DNA of 64,000 nt from Portunus trituberculatus (GCF_017591435.1 NC_059278.1:4507144-4571143); one strand, 5' to 3'. Shown: positions 14,131 through 31,658, counted from the stretch's first letter. Notes: generated by a model from the sequence alone, not told the origin. Program-made: numbers and translations.

Positions 14131-14384
14131 GAGTGCTGAGAGTGATGGTGGTGGTGGTGGTGGTGGTGGTAGTGTTTGTGTGTGGTATGGTTTAGGATGG
14201 TCTGGTATTGGTGTAGTGGTATTCTGGCTTATTAGTAGTGTTAGTGATGGTGTACGTATTAGGTGATCTGGTATTGGAGTAGTGGTGTGGTGCACTGGTG
14301 GTTTCTCTATTGGTGGTGGTAGGGTATGATGCCGTGTTGGTGATGTGGTAGAGTGATATAGTGGTAATGGTGTGAATAGTAATG

Positions 14385-14770
14385 CTGTTACGTTCAAATT
14401 GACAGTGTGGTTTTGGTGTGATCAGTGACGTGTGGTAATAGTGGTGACGGTATGTTGAAGAGTGGTGCTTTTACGTTCAGAGTGATGCTGTGGTTTGGCT
14501 GTGTTGAGTGACTTGTGGTAGTAGTGGTGACGGTATGGTGAAGAGTGTTGTTACGTTCAAAGTGACGATGTGGTTTTGGTGTGTTGAGTGACGTGTGCTT
14601 ATAGTGGTGACGGTATGGTGAAGAGTGCTGTTACGTTCAGAGTGACGGTGTGGGTTTGGCTGTGATGAGTGACGTGTGCTTATAGTGGTGTGGTGTGGTG
14701 AAGAGTGCTGTTGTTACATTTAAAGTGACGGTGTAGCTCCGATGAGTTGAGTGACGTGTGGTCGTGTGGA
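14385..14770 (+). repeat. Minisatellite, period about 80-83 bp, nearly five copies
   Basis: The marker acgttca recurs at 14390, 14473, 14553 and 14633, with a diverged acattta at 14716. Each unit contains gtgttgagtgacgtgtg, tagtggtgacggtatg and gaagagtgctgttacgttca. Upstream (14140-14385) is a related, less regular GTGG-rich stretch beginning with (TGG)n. Confidence 0.75.
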
Positions 14771-15296
14771 TAGTGACAATGGATATATTACGTATTTTAA
14801 TTATGCGTATGATTATGTACCTAATTGCAATACGAGGTCGCTTTGAGATATGGATATCACTAATGAAGACTGTAATGGTCGGGAATTACTTCGCAAATTA
14901 AACTCAGACAATTTTACATCATTTCATTCCATGTTGTGTTCAGTCATTTTTCTAATCTTTTTAATGAGAAACAATACAATTTGATATCTGACAAATTTCT
15001 TTAAGACTGTTTCATGAGACTCAAACTCTTTTTCCTTGACTTAACCTGCAGTATTTTCCTTTAGTGAATAATTAGTCAGGTTTAAGGGATGGAAGCGTTG
15101 AGACCCCCATTATTAGCAGTGATCGGACCATTAACGCCAAAATTGTCCTTATCTCGGTTGCCTCTGCACTACGAGCGAGATGTAAGCAGCAGGTGGATGA
15201 ACTGACGCACGGCACTGTCCACCACGGGTCCCGGCCTGCACAGAGTGGAAGGGATGATTTGGCCTTCTCGGTTTCTCGCGCTAATTGAAACTTCAG

Positions 15297-15300
<4 letters not shown>
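14771..15300. other. Non-coding stretch
   Basis: 15080-15300 is of normal complexity and open on the minus strand, continuing into the (GA)n translation; no motif recognised. Confidence 0.45.

Positions 15301-15358
<58 letters not shown>
15301..15358. repeat. (TC)n microsatellite
   Basis: Perfect TC tract. Confidence 0.96.
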
Positions 15359-15359
<1 letters not shown>

Positions 15360-15416
15360 TATTTGTAATTGTATAAGAATAAAACAGCTCCTACTGATGC
15401 TGCTTACGTTGCGATT

Positions 15417-15440
15417 ACTACTACTATTACTAATACTACA

Positions 15441-15504
<64 letters not shown>

Positions 15505-15567
15505 TCACTACCACTACCACCACCACCACCACCACCACCACTACTACTACTACTGCTACTGCTACTG

Positions 15568-15631
<64 letters not shown>
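15417..15631. repeat. (CTA)n/(CCA)n trinucleotide tract
   Basis: About 215 bp of CTA, with internal CCA and CTG variants. The long open frames over it (poly-T, poly-L, poly-S) are artefacts. Confidence 0.95.
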
Positions 15632-16064
15632 AATACAATCTCATGCATTTCTTTTGTTAGTGAAGACGATGATGAACAATGACAATGGTGATGAGAATGT
15701 TAATGATGGAGACAACAGTGATAAACATGATACCTAGACTGGAGCAGAACAGATGAAGGTGAGTTACAGCCTTTCGAACGATTGATTAGGTCTCTTCTCC
15801 CCTCCCTTGTTTTAGGCATTAGCATACTTAATTACCTTTGATTTGCTTAATTACGGAAGGCAGTATTGTTTTGATACCAGGAAGAGGAGAAAAGGAAGGA
15901 AGCATGGGAAGACGGATAGCTTGGAAGAAAAGACGCGAAAAATGGAAGGCAAGCAAAAGCAACAGCTCGATAGAGAGAGAGAGAGAGAGAGCGAGAGCGA
16001 GAGATTGCGACCCAACCCTAGCTACGAGATGATATATCGACTCTCTCTCCTCCTCTACCCCCCA

Positions 16065-16118
<54 letters not shown>

Positions 16119-17690
16119 GGGATCAATGACTTTTCTTGAAAATTCTACGTTTTTTTTCTTAATTATTCTTTCTTATTTTTCCTCTTACTTCTTAAACGAG
16201 AACAGGAAGCTTCTCGATTTTAAAGATTTGAGAAAATTCTAAGAACTTTCACTAATTGTTCCCATTTGTTACGTATTTTTACTGGTCAGCGCAGGAGACT
16301 TATCGAGCTTTAGGATATAATTTAATGAGACTAAACGCAATGATATTAATTAAATGAACGTCCCTGTACTCGTATTACTCATATTATTTCAGCTTTCTAA
16401 TTACTCATACCTGTTGCCTCCTTTCTTTCTTCCTCCCTCTTTCCTTTTTCATCCATCTTTTCTTTCCCTTCCCTCACCCGAACATGTAGACTCTCACTTT
16501 TCCTCCTCCATTTCCATCTCCCTTGCAGCCATTATCTTAAAACCTAGCCGTGCATTTTCTCCGTATTAAATTTTTTCGCTGTTGTGATTCCCGAGACTTC
16601 CTGGCCGTGGTGTTTTCTGAGGCCAGCGTACAAAAGTGCTTTATCTTTCCTCTCAGTGGAGGAACAGCGTTTTATGTAGGGTAAATTAGTTGTATACTTA
16701 TGAAATGTAATATCCTTAAAGTTTCATATTTTGAAATGAATACCGCTTTAGCATAGGCTGCTTTACTCTATATTTGATACACATCGCATATACATTTATA
16801 TTCACACCAGCAGGCTGCAATTGTATTCAGATCCGCACGCTTGTTGTTTCCAATAACAGTGTTTGAAACGAAAGATGAATATCGGTAACCACCGTATTGC
16901 ATTGGGCGAGGGGTATTAATATTGTTTTAGTATGAGTAATATTGCACCTATTGCCTGAAAGTGCATGACTAACGTGTAGAATGCAGAGTTCACTGTTCCA
17001 GGATGTCATCTGACCTTAAATACTTCAACACAATGGGCTACACTTTTTTCTCCGGGACAAGTAATATGTACAGTGTAAAGTTTTATACGTAGGTGTTACC
17101 CTATGTAGTGATTTAGAGCCTGTGTTGCAGTGGTGTTCCTCTATTTCTTATACAACATTACTTGGAATGACTTGCACACCACGTCGAGCTTTGAGTCCTG
17201 CCCCGTGGCGGTAACGGTACTGCTGTGTCTGTGTCATTGGCGAGGAACAGGCAGGTGATTGTTCAATAAAAAATAGCAGTGACCTGTTGGATAAAAGTTT
17301 GTTGGTGTTGGTAATAGTCAGGCAGAGCCAAACAAGTAATTGTGAAATGCACACAATACGTGTTCACTTTTTGTTTCCTCTACTCGGGAAATGTTTGTGT
17401 TTTTGGTTCAACCTCTCTCTCATTCATTATATTCATTGCATTTTGAGTTGCTTCATATTAAGAGGGGCTAATTCATTTCTCAGTTGTAGTTGACATTTAC
17501 CTAAAAATGTGCACCTTCAATGCAGACCCATATTGTTACAGTTCAATACTTTTGTCAAATAATAATATAGTCCTTTATTGTAACTTGTTATGAATTGTGC
17601 ATAATGTGTGCGAAAGATCTTTCATTAATATGGTACCTTGTTTGTTGATAAGACTAAGGCATCGACGTTCAAAGGGATTCTGTATCGAAC

Positions 17691-17692
<2 letters not shown>
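15632..17692. other. Long non-coding stretch
   Basis: Apart from short GA/TC tracts near 15971-16115, unique A/T-rich sequence. 16410-16530 is pyrimidine-rich. No gene or transposon recognised. Confidence 0.5.
16068..16115. repeat. (TC)n microsatellite
   Basis: TC tract; a short (GA)n with GCGA variants lies about 90 bp upstream at 15971-16006. Confidence 0.94.

Positions 17693-17740
<48 letters not shown>
17693..17740. repeat. (TC)n flanking the LINE 3' end
   Basis: Perfect TC tract adjoining the LINE's oligo-A tail (oligo-T on this strand). Confidence 0.96.
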
Positions 17741-17748
<8 letters not shown>

Positions 17749-17961
17749 TATTTTTTTTTATTTAAACAAAACTTAATACAAAGGAACATGTACCCAAAGG
17801 CGCACTGTCGTGTGCTACCTATTCTAAGGGTACTACAATCTATTTCTCTACAATATTTACAGGACTTAAAAATAGATAATATACAAGATGGTCAGCATGT
17901 AAATGGAGCACTATTCGTTTCACTTCACTAGCACTATTCACGCACTGCACTACACTGAGTG

Positions 17962-18633
17962 TCACGTCACAAAGAGTGTCAGAGGAGTTGGCAGTGTCTG
18001 TCTCCACTTATGTGCCATCAGTTTGACACTGTGTGTGTTCATCTCCTGGACGTGAGGCACCGCGGCCGTGAACAAGTTCCACATCCTGGAGACGCGTCCT
18101 GCGAAGGTGCGTTGATGCTGACACCCGTGGGATCGCGGCACCTCTACGGCGTCACCACCATTGAGCACCGTTCTCGTGCTCCGTGCGGTGACTCTTAGAG
18201 GATGACGCAGCCCTGCCAGATGTGGCACTCTTTGCACCTGTGCCTTATGGAACACTACGATCGCCGCCACGTCTCTGCGGTGTTCCAGTGAATCAAGGGG
18301 ACGCTCAGGCTCTGGGTGAGGTGGTAGTGCAGCATCTACTAGCCGTATGGCGCGGCGTTGGATGCTGTCCAGTCTCCTTCTGTGTGTGGCGGCACAGGAC
18401 ATCCAGGAGAGAGCTGCGTATTCAAGGTGGGGCCGCACCTGTGCCTTGTACAGCAGCAGTCTCCCCTTCCTGTCGAGGAAACTGGCGATCCTTCTGAGAG
18501 CGGAGATCCTGTGAGAGGCTTTCTTGGCAATGGTTTTGACATGCCTGTCAAACCTCAGCCCTCGATCCACCTCCACTCCAAGTATCTTGACGTCATCTTG
18601 GAGTGGGAGAGCAGCAGCGCCAAAGACAACTTT
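17962..18633 (-). pseudogene. LINE reverse transcriptase, thumb and C-terminal part (shifted frame)
   Basis: Continues the element: KVVFGAAALPLQDDVKILG, GVEVDRGLRFDRHVK, LYKAQVRPHLEYAALSW, RRRLDSIQRRAIRLV and a W-N-L-F-T-A-A-V-P end, typical of arthropod jockey-like RT C-termini. The stop TGA is at 17964-17962. It is offset by one base from the palm-domain frame. Confidence 0.85.
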
Positions 18634-19204
18634 CCTGCCATTGCTGCCATGGCGGCTGGGGACCGAGAGACAACCATTGCTTGTGTCTTCTCCGGCGCGA
18701 ATGTCACTTGCCAGCGAGCACCCCACTCCTTTATCACTCGTAGCTGCTGATTGATGGCCTCAGCAGCCCGCCCACTGTCCTGGCGTGGATAGGTATAGGA
18801 GAGGGTGCAGTCATCAGCATAGGCCATGACTCCTGGCAGTAGCTGGAGAAGATCATCCACGTAGATATTCCACAGGAGTGGGCCAAGAATTGAACCCTGT
18901 GGCACTGATGCCTCCACAGGCAGGGACTCAGATGTTTGCCCGTTGACAACCACCTTGAGGCTTCTGTCCTGCAGGTAATTTCCCAAGAGTCGTAGCAAGC
19001 CACCCTGGATGCCTTTAGCACGAAGCTTTTCTAGTAATCCGTTGTGCCATACTTTATCAAAAGCTCCTGCTATGTCCAAAGCAACCACTATAGTGTCCTT
19101 GCCGTCGTCGAGGGCGTCCTGCCAATGCCTGGTGAGAAGCATCATTAGGTCGGAGGTTGACCTTCCAGGTCTGAACCCAAACTGTTGGTCTGAGAGGAGG
19201 GCAT

Positions 19205-19206
<2 letters not shown>
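18634..19206 (-). pseudogene. LINE reverse transcriptase, finger/palm part
   Basis: Contains the canonical non-LTR RT motifs in order: QQFGFRPGRSTSD, VVALDIAGAFDKVWH, VPQGSILGPLLWNIYVDDL and the catalytic M-A-Y-A-D-D box. The reading frame begins inside the flanking (GA)n and has no start of its own. It is lost near 18631-18633, where one A appears to be missing from an AAA run, so the following thumb region is in another frame. Nonfunctional as it stands. Confidence 0.88.

Positions 19207-19292
<86 letters not shown>
19207..19292. repeat. (TC)n flanking the LINE 5' end
   Basis: Perfect TC tract directly adjoining the truncated LINE coding sequence. Confidence 0.96.
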
Positions 19293-19295
<3 letters not shown>

Positions 19296-19677
19296 CTGAC
19301 TCACACTCACTTGCTTAATTGCACTAATAGACTTTACCAATTAAGGTTTCACTTCCCTGTTATCACCTCGTCAGTCCCTTCAGACAATTCCCACATGTCC
19401 TGCTCGCCCTTCACCCCTATTCCTTGCTCCCTCCATCCCAGTCTGCCTCCCTCCTTTGTCTCTTGCCTACCTCTGTTTTTTCCTCCCTCCTCTTCCCTTG
19501 TCCCCTGATAGCTTGTCGTCCGTCAGTCTCTTTCCGAAGCTGAGATGCACGTCCGTTTTCTGTGAGGGATGGGGCCGTCTAATGATGGCTGCAGCAAGGT
19601 GCTCGTGGAAAGGTTACTACGTCTCGCTGCAGTTTAGAAGATTGACGTGATTCCCTGGGTGAGGCTACCAGTCGTCA
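19293..19677. other. Pyrimidine-rich then unique stretch
   Basis: 19370-19510 is C/T-rich, giving compositional open frames. No gene recognised. Confidence 0.5.
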
Positions 19678-20055
19678 CTATGGCAACACTGCTTTCATGA
19701 ATCAAAAGAGCGGGAAGTAATCAGCACTGTTGTACACACAAAGAGGTTAGAGGAAATGGTCAAATTGGTGGCCATCATATGAGTCGAGTGGGATGTTGTA
19801 ACACTGCCTACACGATGTGAGGAAAGAATGTGTTAGTTACTTTACTCCCTCGGGATGAAGGGGTGGAGTGTTGCAACGCTGCTTCCGGGATGTAGAAGAG
19901 ACCTTGGCAGCGATGCTTCCATGAAGAGAGGGAAAGAAAAAAAAAGATACAGTGCTGTTTCCATGAAGCGAAGGGGAGTATGTTTGCGATGCTCCCTCCG
20001 TGAAATAAATGTGTATTGGATGTTGCAAAACTGCTTACGTAATGGGACGAGGAGG
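19678..20055 (+). repeat. Old degenerate tandem repeat with core ttgcaacactgcttccatga
   Basis: About seven decayed copies can be read: atggcaacactgctttcatga, atgttgtaacactgcctaca, gtgttgcaacgctgcttccg, ttggcagcgatgcttccatga, cagtgctgtttccatga, tttgcgatgctccctccgtga and atgttgcaaaactgcttacg. Spacing is irregular, 30-60 bp. No coding sense in any frame. Confidence 0.55.

Positions 20056-22564
<2,509 letters not shown>

Positions 22565-22622
<58 letters not shown>
22565..22622. repeat. (GT)n microsatellite
   Basis: Perfect GT tract. Confidence 0.96.
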
Positions 22623-22623
<1 letters not shown>

Positions 22624-23136
22624 TTTTGTGGGATATTAAGTCTAATGAACATTGGATAAGCAGATATGTTTCAGTTGAATTATGATCGATGCAGTCATAA
22701 ATGGTGAAATATTACATATCGCAACTAGTGATGTGTAAGTTATCATTGCGATTTAAAGGAGGGGAGTTTGTTTATCAATGAAACTATTATATTAACAAGG
22801 TAAATGTCAGTGGGAACGTCCCTATAGAAATATTAGCAATAACAGTTAATGCGATTGGAGGGGAGTGAGTGATAACAGCGTCAGTACATTTGCTGTTAAT
22901 AAATACTTATAGTTTTGGAGAAATGTAATGAGTTTGTAGCCTAAACAGCTATTATCAGTTTTACATGTTATGAAAAAAAATAATAATCTGAATAAAACCT
23001 GGGAAAAAAAATCATAATACAGATTAATGCACGAGTTGAAAAAGTAATTCTCTCTACCTGACGTGTTTTGGAATCTGCCTAGGCTATTTAATTGGCTTTA
23101 ATTAAAGGTTGGTTCATTAGGTAAGGGTTGTAAAAG

Positions 23137-23171
<35 letters not shown>

Positions 23172-23813
23172 ACGGCCATAACATACACTGCTCCTGGCAC
23201 TGCACAACACGGAAAGCCAGGCAAGTTGGTGTAGGGTTTAATTTGGGGTTATGGTGAGTGGGTTGTAATCTCCAGGGGGAAGCAGGCCAAGGCGGGGCAA
23301 TCAGTGCAGAGTGTCCCTTCATGCCTGCGAGGAACACAATCAGGCACCACCAATGAGGCTCAATGAGTGTTTGATCCGCCAGGAAAACTACCGCTCTGCA
23401 TCAAACGAGAATAATATGCATCAGTGTAGTGGTAATGGTGGTGGTGTGGATGATAATAGTAGTAAGTTGTTATTTATTATGATGGTAGTGGTGTTGCTGG
23501 AATGGTATTAATTCAAGAGTGTCACCACCACTACCACCGCCACCACCACCTCCACCACCACCGCAATTATATTTAGCTATTGTTCTAAATACGTGTTTTG
23601 TGTTTTGTTCATTGTCACAGTCTTTCTCTCATGCATTCTTTCTATTCAGGCCCCATCATGGTATAAATTAACCGTTGCTTTTGTCATGATTGTTACTTTC
23701 TTTTTTTCCTTTTTCATATTATTTTTGTTTCCACTGGACAGGCGGAGGGAATGCTTGTTTTTATCTTTTCATCTTTTTCCAGTATTCGTGCCTCGTATAC
23801 AAATTAATAATTC
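22623..23813. other. Non-coding stretch
   Basis: (CAC)n-like words at 23523-23570; otherwise unique A/T-rich sequence with nothing recognised. Confidence 0.5.
23139..23169. repeat. (CA)n microsatellite
   Basis: Short CA tract. Confidence 0.94.

Positions 23814-23897
<84 letters not shown>
23814..23897. repeat. (CA)n microsatellite
   Basis: Perfect CA tract of about 84 bp. Confidence 0.97.
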
Positions 23898-23901
<4 letters not shown>

Positions 23902-24069
23902 TAGCTTTAAGAAAGAACGCATTAAGGAAATGACCTTCCATTCTGGACAATTAATGCTCCCTTTCCTTTCATAAATTCATCTTTTCCCTGAGCTCAATGA
24001 AAACTAAAAGTAGTGAGGGATGAATTACTTCTTAATCCTTCTCTTTTCACCCTCCTTAACTCCGTCCCG

Positions 24070-24317
<248 letters not shown>

Positions 24318-25137
24318 ACCACCGACACACACACATCCGCTCCCTCCCTCCCCAACATATTGTGTTTCCTCACAGGGCTTTTCTCAAGTGCCTTAGAGAG
24401 CACAAGATTCAATTACCAACACTGTAAACCTGAGACACAAACCTGGCGTACCGTGGGGTGATTCTGCTTGACCTCACCTCTCCCTTACTTTCACCGTCGT
24501 TTATCACATCACCTCGTGAAAACAATCTTAAACATAATCTTTTTCATATGACGTAACCTAAGATAGAAATTTGACAGTGTACAAAGGGAAGGGCAATTTA
24601 TGGCTCGAAGAAACTGAAATAGGTAAAGTTGTATGAATATTGTAGAAAGAAGGAAAGCGCGAGTAACATTGTTGTGAGAAGAAACACAGAGAGGAAGGGA
24701 AGAGATGAAACGTTAGAGAGTCAATTCCTTCTGCTCGATCTCATTTTTCCCTTCACCTTCACCATCACAGTTTATTTATTGAGAACATTTATGCCCAAGA
24801 ATAGGAAATAAATAATTAAGGAAATGCATTTGTACGGCTGTCTGATTAGTTACAGGTTCCTTATCACCACCGCTCTGTCCACTTCAGGCGCCTAAACCAG
24901 AGAGCCTCAGCAGGAAATCTTAAGGAAGCCAGTGGATGGTGTGAGTGAAAGAGAATATTGGACAAAAGCTGATGGGAAATGAAGCACACTAGAGGTTCAT
25001 CTCTTAATAAGGCCTTACGTAACATATTAAGCTTTGTCAATAGGCTTTTAGCTTTAGTACTCCGGGGAGCAATCAAGTGAGAAAATGAAGATAATAATGA
25101 TGGAGGAGGTGATGGTGGTAAAAGTGGTAACAGTAAA
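24318..25137. other. Non-coding stretch
   Basis: Unique sequence with no gene or element recognised. Confidence 0.5.
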
Positions 25138-25159
25138 AGTAGTAGTAGTAATGGTGATG

Positions 25160-25202
<43 letters not shown>

Positions 25203-25203
25203 A
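25138..25203. repeat. (TAG)n trinucleotide tract
   Basis: TAG repeats with an ATGGTGATGG interruption. Confidence 0.94.
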
Positions 25204-25476
25204 ATTAGCGATAATTGTATTGATAAAAATAGGAACAATATGGGATGATGAAAAATGAAAACCATGTTTGAATAGTTTTAACTGTAAGAGCAAAAATCGC
25301 TGGTAGTCGAGAAATAAAACTGTTCAACAATACCGGTAGTTTCCCTATCAGTCGATCAATACCTGGAAGCCACGCCACGTCTACCAATAGTAATACCAAT
25401 GCAAACTCTGATAGATAGACGTTTCATACTATAAAATGAAAGAAGAAAAAAGATATATTTGCTAAAAGTTACATGC

Positions 25477-25760
25477 AGGACGGGCGGAAGGTGAGATGGG
25501 AAGGAGGAGATGGGAAGGGGAAGCATTGGCACGAGAAGGGAAGGGCCAGGAGAGGGAAAGCGAAGGAGGAGCAGGTGAGGGACTGGACAGGAGGAGAGGA
25601 GGAGGAGGAAGGGGAATGGGAAGCTAGAGAGGGCAGGAGGACCAGGAGAGGGAAGGGGAGAAGGGGAGGGATAGTAGACAAACAAAGAGAGGAAGGGGAG
25701 GCGTGGTGGGCTGCAGCGAGCGAGGGGAAAAGCCATCCCGCAGGCAAGGTACCGGAAGAC
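25477..25760. repeat. Polypurine tract (G/A-rich on plus strand)
   Basis: Almost 290 bp of mainly G and A with few pyrimidines, not a simple dinucleotide repeat (gggaaggaggagatgggaag type). Open frames across it are compositional. Confidence 0.6.
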
Positions 25761-25861
25761 GAGGTCGAGACAGTAACCCAAGTTTGGGACGAACAGGACA
25801 GCTCTAAACGGACTGACTTCCGGACTTAATAACTTTGAACCTCAGCCCAAGGAAAGCTAGA

Positions 25862-25863
<2 letters not shown>

Positions 25864-25904
<41 letters not shown>

Positions 25905-25920
25905 GGTGGGTGGGTGTGTG
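25864..25920. repeat. (GT)n(GGGT)n microsatellite
   Basis: GT followed by five GGTG-type tetranucleotides; the G triplets could form a quadruplex. Confidence 0.93.
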
Positions 25921-26039
25921 TGATGAAGAAGAAAGGCGACGGAAAGTTTCATGCTACAACAGCGATAAAAATTTTGTCTGTTCTGAGATAAAAATAGATG
26001 GCGGGGTTCTCACTTTTACTCAACCTTGAAATATAAGTC

Positions 26040-26305
26040 AACTCGAAAGAAAGTTGGAAAGTGGACAAGCCTTGAGGAGGAAGAGGAGGGGGAAGAGGAA
26101 GATTGTAGGAAGAGTGGAGGAAAAAGACGAGACTGTTGGAGGACGTTGGGAGAGATAGGAAGGAGGGGGTCAAAGAAAGAGGAAGAAGAGGTCACATAGA
26201 GAAAAGCAACAGGAACAGGGGCAGTAGAAAGAGGAAGGGAGGGGGAAGAGGAGGTGGAGAAAGGAAGAAGAGAAAGAGGAGGAGGAGGAGAAAGAGCTAG
26301 GACAC
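26040..26305. repeat. Second polypurine tract
   Basis: G/A-rich plus strand such as gaggaagaggagggggaaga, about 560 bp beyond the tract at 25477 and separated from it by a (GT)n(GGGT)n tract. Triplex-prone composition. Confidence 0.55.
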
Positions 26306-26364
26306 GATGAAAATAAGAATCTTTATGTACATATATTAAAAAAAAGAATGTCATTCCTGGTATA

Positions 26365-26468
<104 letters not shown>

Positions 26469-26780
26469 GCCAATCGTTTTATTTCCTATCCACCTTCTTT
26501 CCCCTCACATTTTCCCCTCTTTTCCTGGTGCTCTCTCCCGCTCCTTCTACCGGTGCGCCAATCACCAGCTATTCATCCCACCAAAAGATCAAGAAAACGA
26601 TACTACAAATTGGAAGATCATAGGCGTTCTTTCTCTAAAGGAAACCTGTGTCCTCGATTCTAGCGAAGTGCTTGCCTTCCTCTTGTACAACGTCACACCT
26701 GTAAACGTAGCATCTCTTTGCTCTAGATGAGTTACGTATGTGGTGGTGGTGATGGTAACAGCAGTGGTAGTAGAAGAATA

Positions 26781-26830
26781 AGTAGTGGTAGTAGTAGTAG
26801 TAGCAGCAGTAGTAGTAGAAGTAGCAGTAA

Positions 26831-26888
<58 letters not shown>
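26781..26888. repeat. (TAG)n trinucleotide tract
   Basis: TAG repeats, impure in the first half and perfect in the second. Confidence 0.95.
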
Positions 26889-27172
26889 TTTGCAGGTTTT
26901 GTTAAAAATCGAAGCTGCACGAGATGAAAGACCCATCTGTGGTTCCATATTGAATCATATTTGTGGAGTTCCTCTCTCCTCGGGATCGAATCTTTAAATT
27001 TCAGAGATTCAACCATTCATTATTGTTTATTTGTATGATATATCTCTGTAAGACGTTCATATGTACGTGTTGTAAGAAAATATATCTAAGTTATACTCAC
27101 AACAACATGCGTGGTGAATTGATCATGATATAGATAATTAGATTAAACTTATGACGAGCGTGGAACTCTTAC

Positions 27173-27304
27173 CATTGCCGACGTGTCTACAGGATACTGA
27201 GAGTCATCTGTTGAGTAGCGTCTGTTTGTTTCCTTAGTCACTGTCATCGTGCCATCGTAAGCAGTCTCGAGATCAGTGACTCGGTCTTCATCAGTGGCCT
27301 CCAT
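27173..27304 (-). CDS. Candidate 5' coding exon of an unrecognised gene
   Basis: ATG at 27304 opens 44 codons of high-complexity sequence (start M-E-A-T-D-E-D-R-V-T-D-L-E-T-A-Y-D-G) ending ATG|GTAAGAG, a strong donor, phase 0. A possible acceptor ATCTTTAG lies just upstream near 27378, which would place the ATG in a second exon with some 5' UTR. Without splicing the frame stops at 27149. No homology recognised; further exons, expected at lower coordinates, were not found. It could be a chance open stretch. Confidence 0.3.

Positions 27305-30102
<2,798 letters not shown>

Positions 30103-30185
<83 letters not shown>
30103..30185. repeat. (GT)n microsatellite
   Basis: GT tract with one TTT interruption near its start. 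Confidence 0.96.
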
Positions 30186-30187
<2 letters not shown>

Positions 30188-30685
30188 GCGCGTTCATACG
30201 CCCTTAAGTTAAGTATAAGTAGATATATTTCATCCATTACTTATATATAATCAACTTGTGTATTTTCTGTCTGCCTATAAACAAAGTAAATATTTACACA
30301 TTCTCTTAATTATCTTCGTTCTCCCTTTCTTTTTTCTCCCCGCCTCTTTCTTGCACTGTTGCTCCTATTGTTACATGATTTCGTAAGCGCGAGTGATTCA
30401 ATAAATCATCTCTATAGATTATAGTATTGCATTTTAAGAAGTGGTAGGAAGTAGAGGTGGAGCATCGGTGAGGCGGCTGTGTTGATAGAGAGTTACGAAA
30501 ACCAAGGAAATAGACCAACGGTAAAAGCTGTCTGCTTCACTTCCATCCAACTTATTCAACCTACGAAGAACCTACATGAACATTCAATGCACGAAGATTT
30601 CCCCCATGAAATTTCCATTCAAAATTATTCTTCCTATAATATTTTTTCAACTTCGCCTAATCTAACTTAAAAGTTTATATTAGGA

Positions 30686-30774
<89 letters not shown>
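30686..30774. repeat. (TC)n microsatellite
   Basis: Perfect TC tract. Confidence 0.97.
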
Positions 30775-30776
<2 letters not shown>

Positions 30777-31658
30777 GTTACTTATTTATTTATTCATTTA
30801 TTCTTATTGAGGAAAGAACCGAAATCCTTTAGGTCAAAAATACGTGAGGGAAATGAACCTTTGGGAAGTTGTTGCGTAGGAAGTAAAGATGTCGATGGTT
30901 CGCACTGAGTGGTAATGGAGGTGGTAGTGTGCAAGTACTCATAATACTGATAGAGATCATCGTTTTCCTACTATCCTCATCCTTCTCGCTAATGTCTGCC
31001 TGCACATCCCGTCTCAGGTGAAGGACGACTCCCTACCCACCGTGGCCATAGCAGCTGGTGCTCGCATGTATAACGCGAGACAGATATTCATTTATCCATC
31101 AAGTGCGGACAGGTGAGCGGACAGGTGAAGGCTTCAGCGGGGAGTCGGGAAGGGGGCCAGACTTGAGGAGCTTCCAACCGATTTCGAGGCAGTGGTGGTG
31201 GATAGTAGTGGTGGTGGTAGTGAGAGGTAGCAATGTTGGTTACGTTACTGGTTTCGAGTGATGGTGAGAAGAAGCAGTTACAGTGATGATGGATGGAAGA
31301 GAAGTTAGACGTGTTAGTGGTGGAAGTGAGGCATAGCAGTGTTGTAATAGTGATAATGAGAGGAATGTTTGTAGTTACCGTCAGAGGTAGTGTTAGTGGT
31401 TATCACCTGTGTTGATAGCGAGACCCTAAGTTTGTTGTTGTTACAGATACCCCTGGTGTGGCGTGGCGTGTGGTGGTGTGCGGGGCGTTGTGGTGTTTAC
31501 AAAGATTGGAGAGCGACTGAAACATTGGGCTGAAAATATCATGGTCAAGGATACGTGAAGTAGACGCTCTATTTAAAGGGAGGAAATTTGATACTTTTTG
31601 TTTAAGATAGTGGGGCTTACGAGTATAGCTGTACTGGTGATAGTGATGATGGTGGTGG
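30775..31658. other. Non-coding stretch containing the weak plus-strand exon candidate
   Basis: 31190-31500 is GTGG/GTAG-rich low-complexity sequence. Outside the 31018-31112 candidate nothing is recognised. Confidence 0.45.
31018..31112 (+). CDS. Candidate internal exon of an unrecognised gene
   Basis: Pyrimidine-rich sequence ending CCGTCTCAG|GTGAAG, 95 nt, then ACAG|GTGAGC. Only one frame is open: V-K-D-D-S-L-P-T-V-A-I-A-A-G-A-R-M-Y-N-A-R-Q-I-F, 31 codons plus two bases. It is non-repetitive in a repeat-rich area. No family recognised and no partner exons seen. Weak evidence. Confidence 0.25.

Larger units (their letters stand above)
17741..19206 (-). mobile_element. 5'-truncated jockey/CR1-like LINE inserted in a (TC)n tract
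   Basis: The minus strand reads, from a (GA)n tract at 19292-19206, straight into the reverse-transcriptase domain, then thumb/C-terminal region, a 3' UTR of about 220 bp and a 3' tail of AATAAAAAAAA type at 17760-17741, followed again by (GA)n (17740-17693). The same dinucleotide flanks both ends. The 5' half, including any ORF1 and endonuclease, is missing. Clade assignment to the jockey superfamily is by general look of the RT and is tentative. Confidence 0.85.

Noticed and set aside
15072..15660. Poly-T/S/L frames over the (CTA)n tract
   Set aside because: Trinucleotide repeat artefact.
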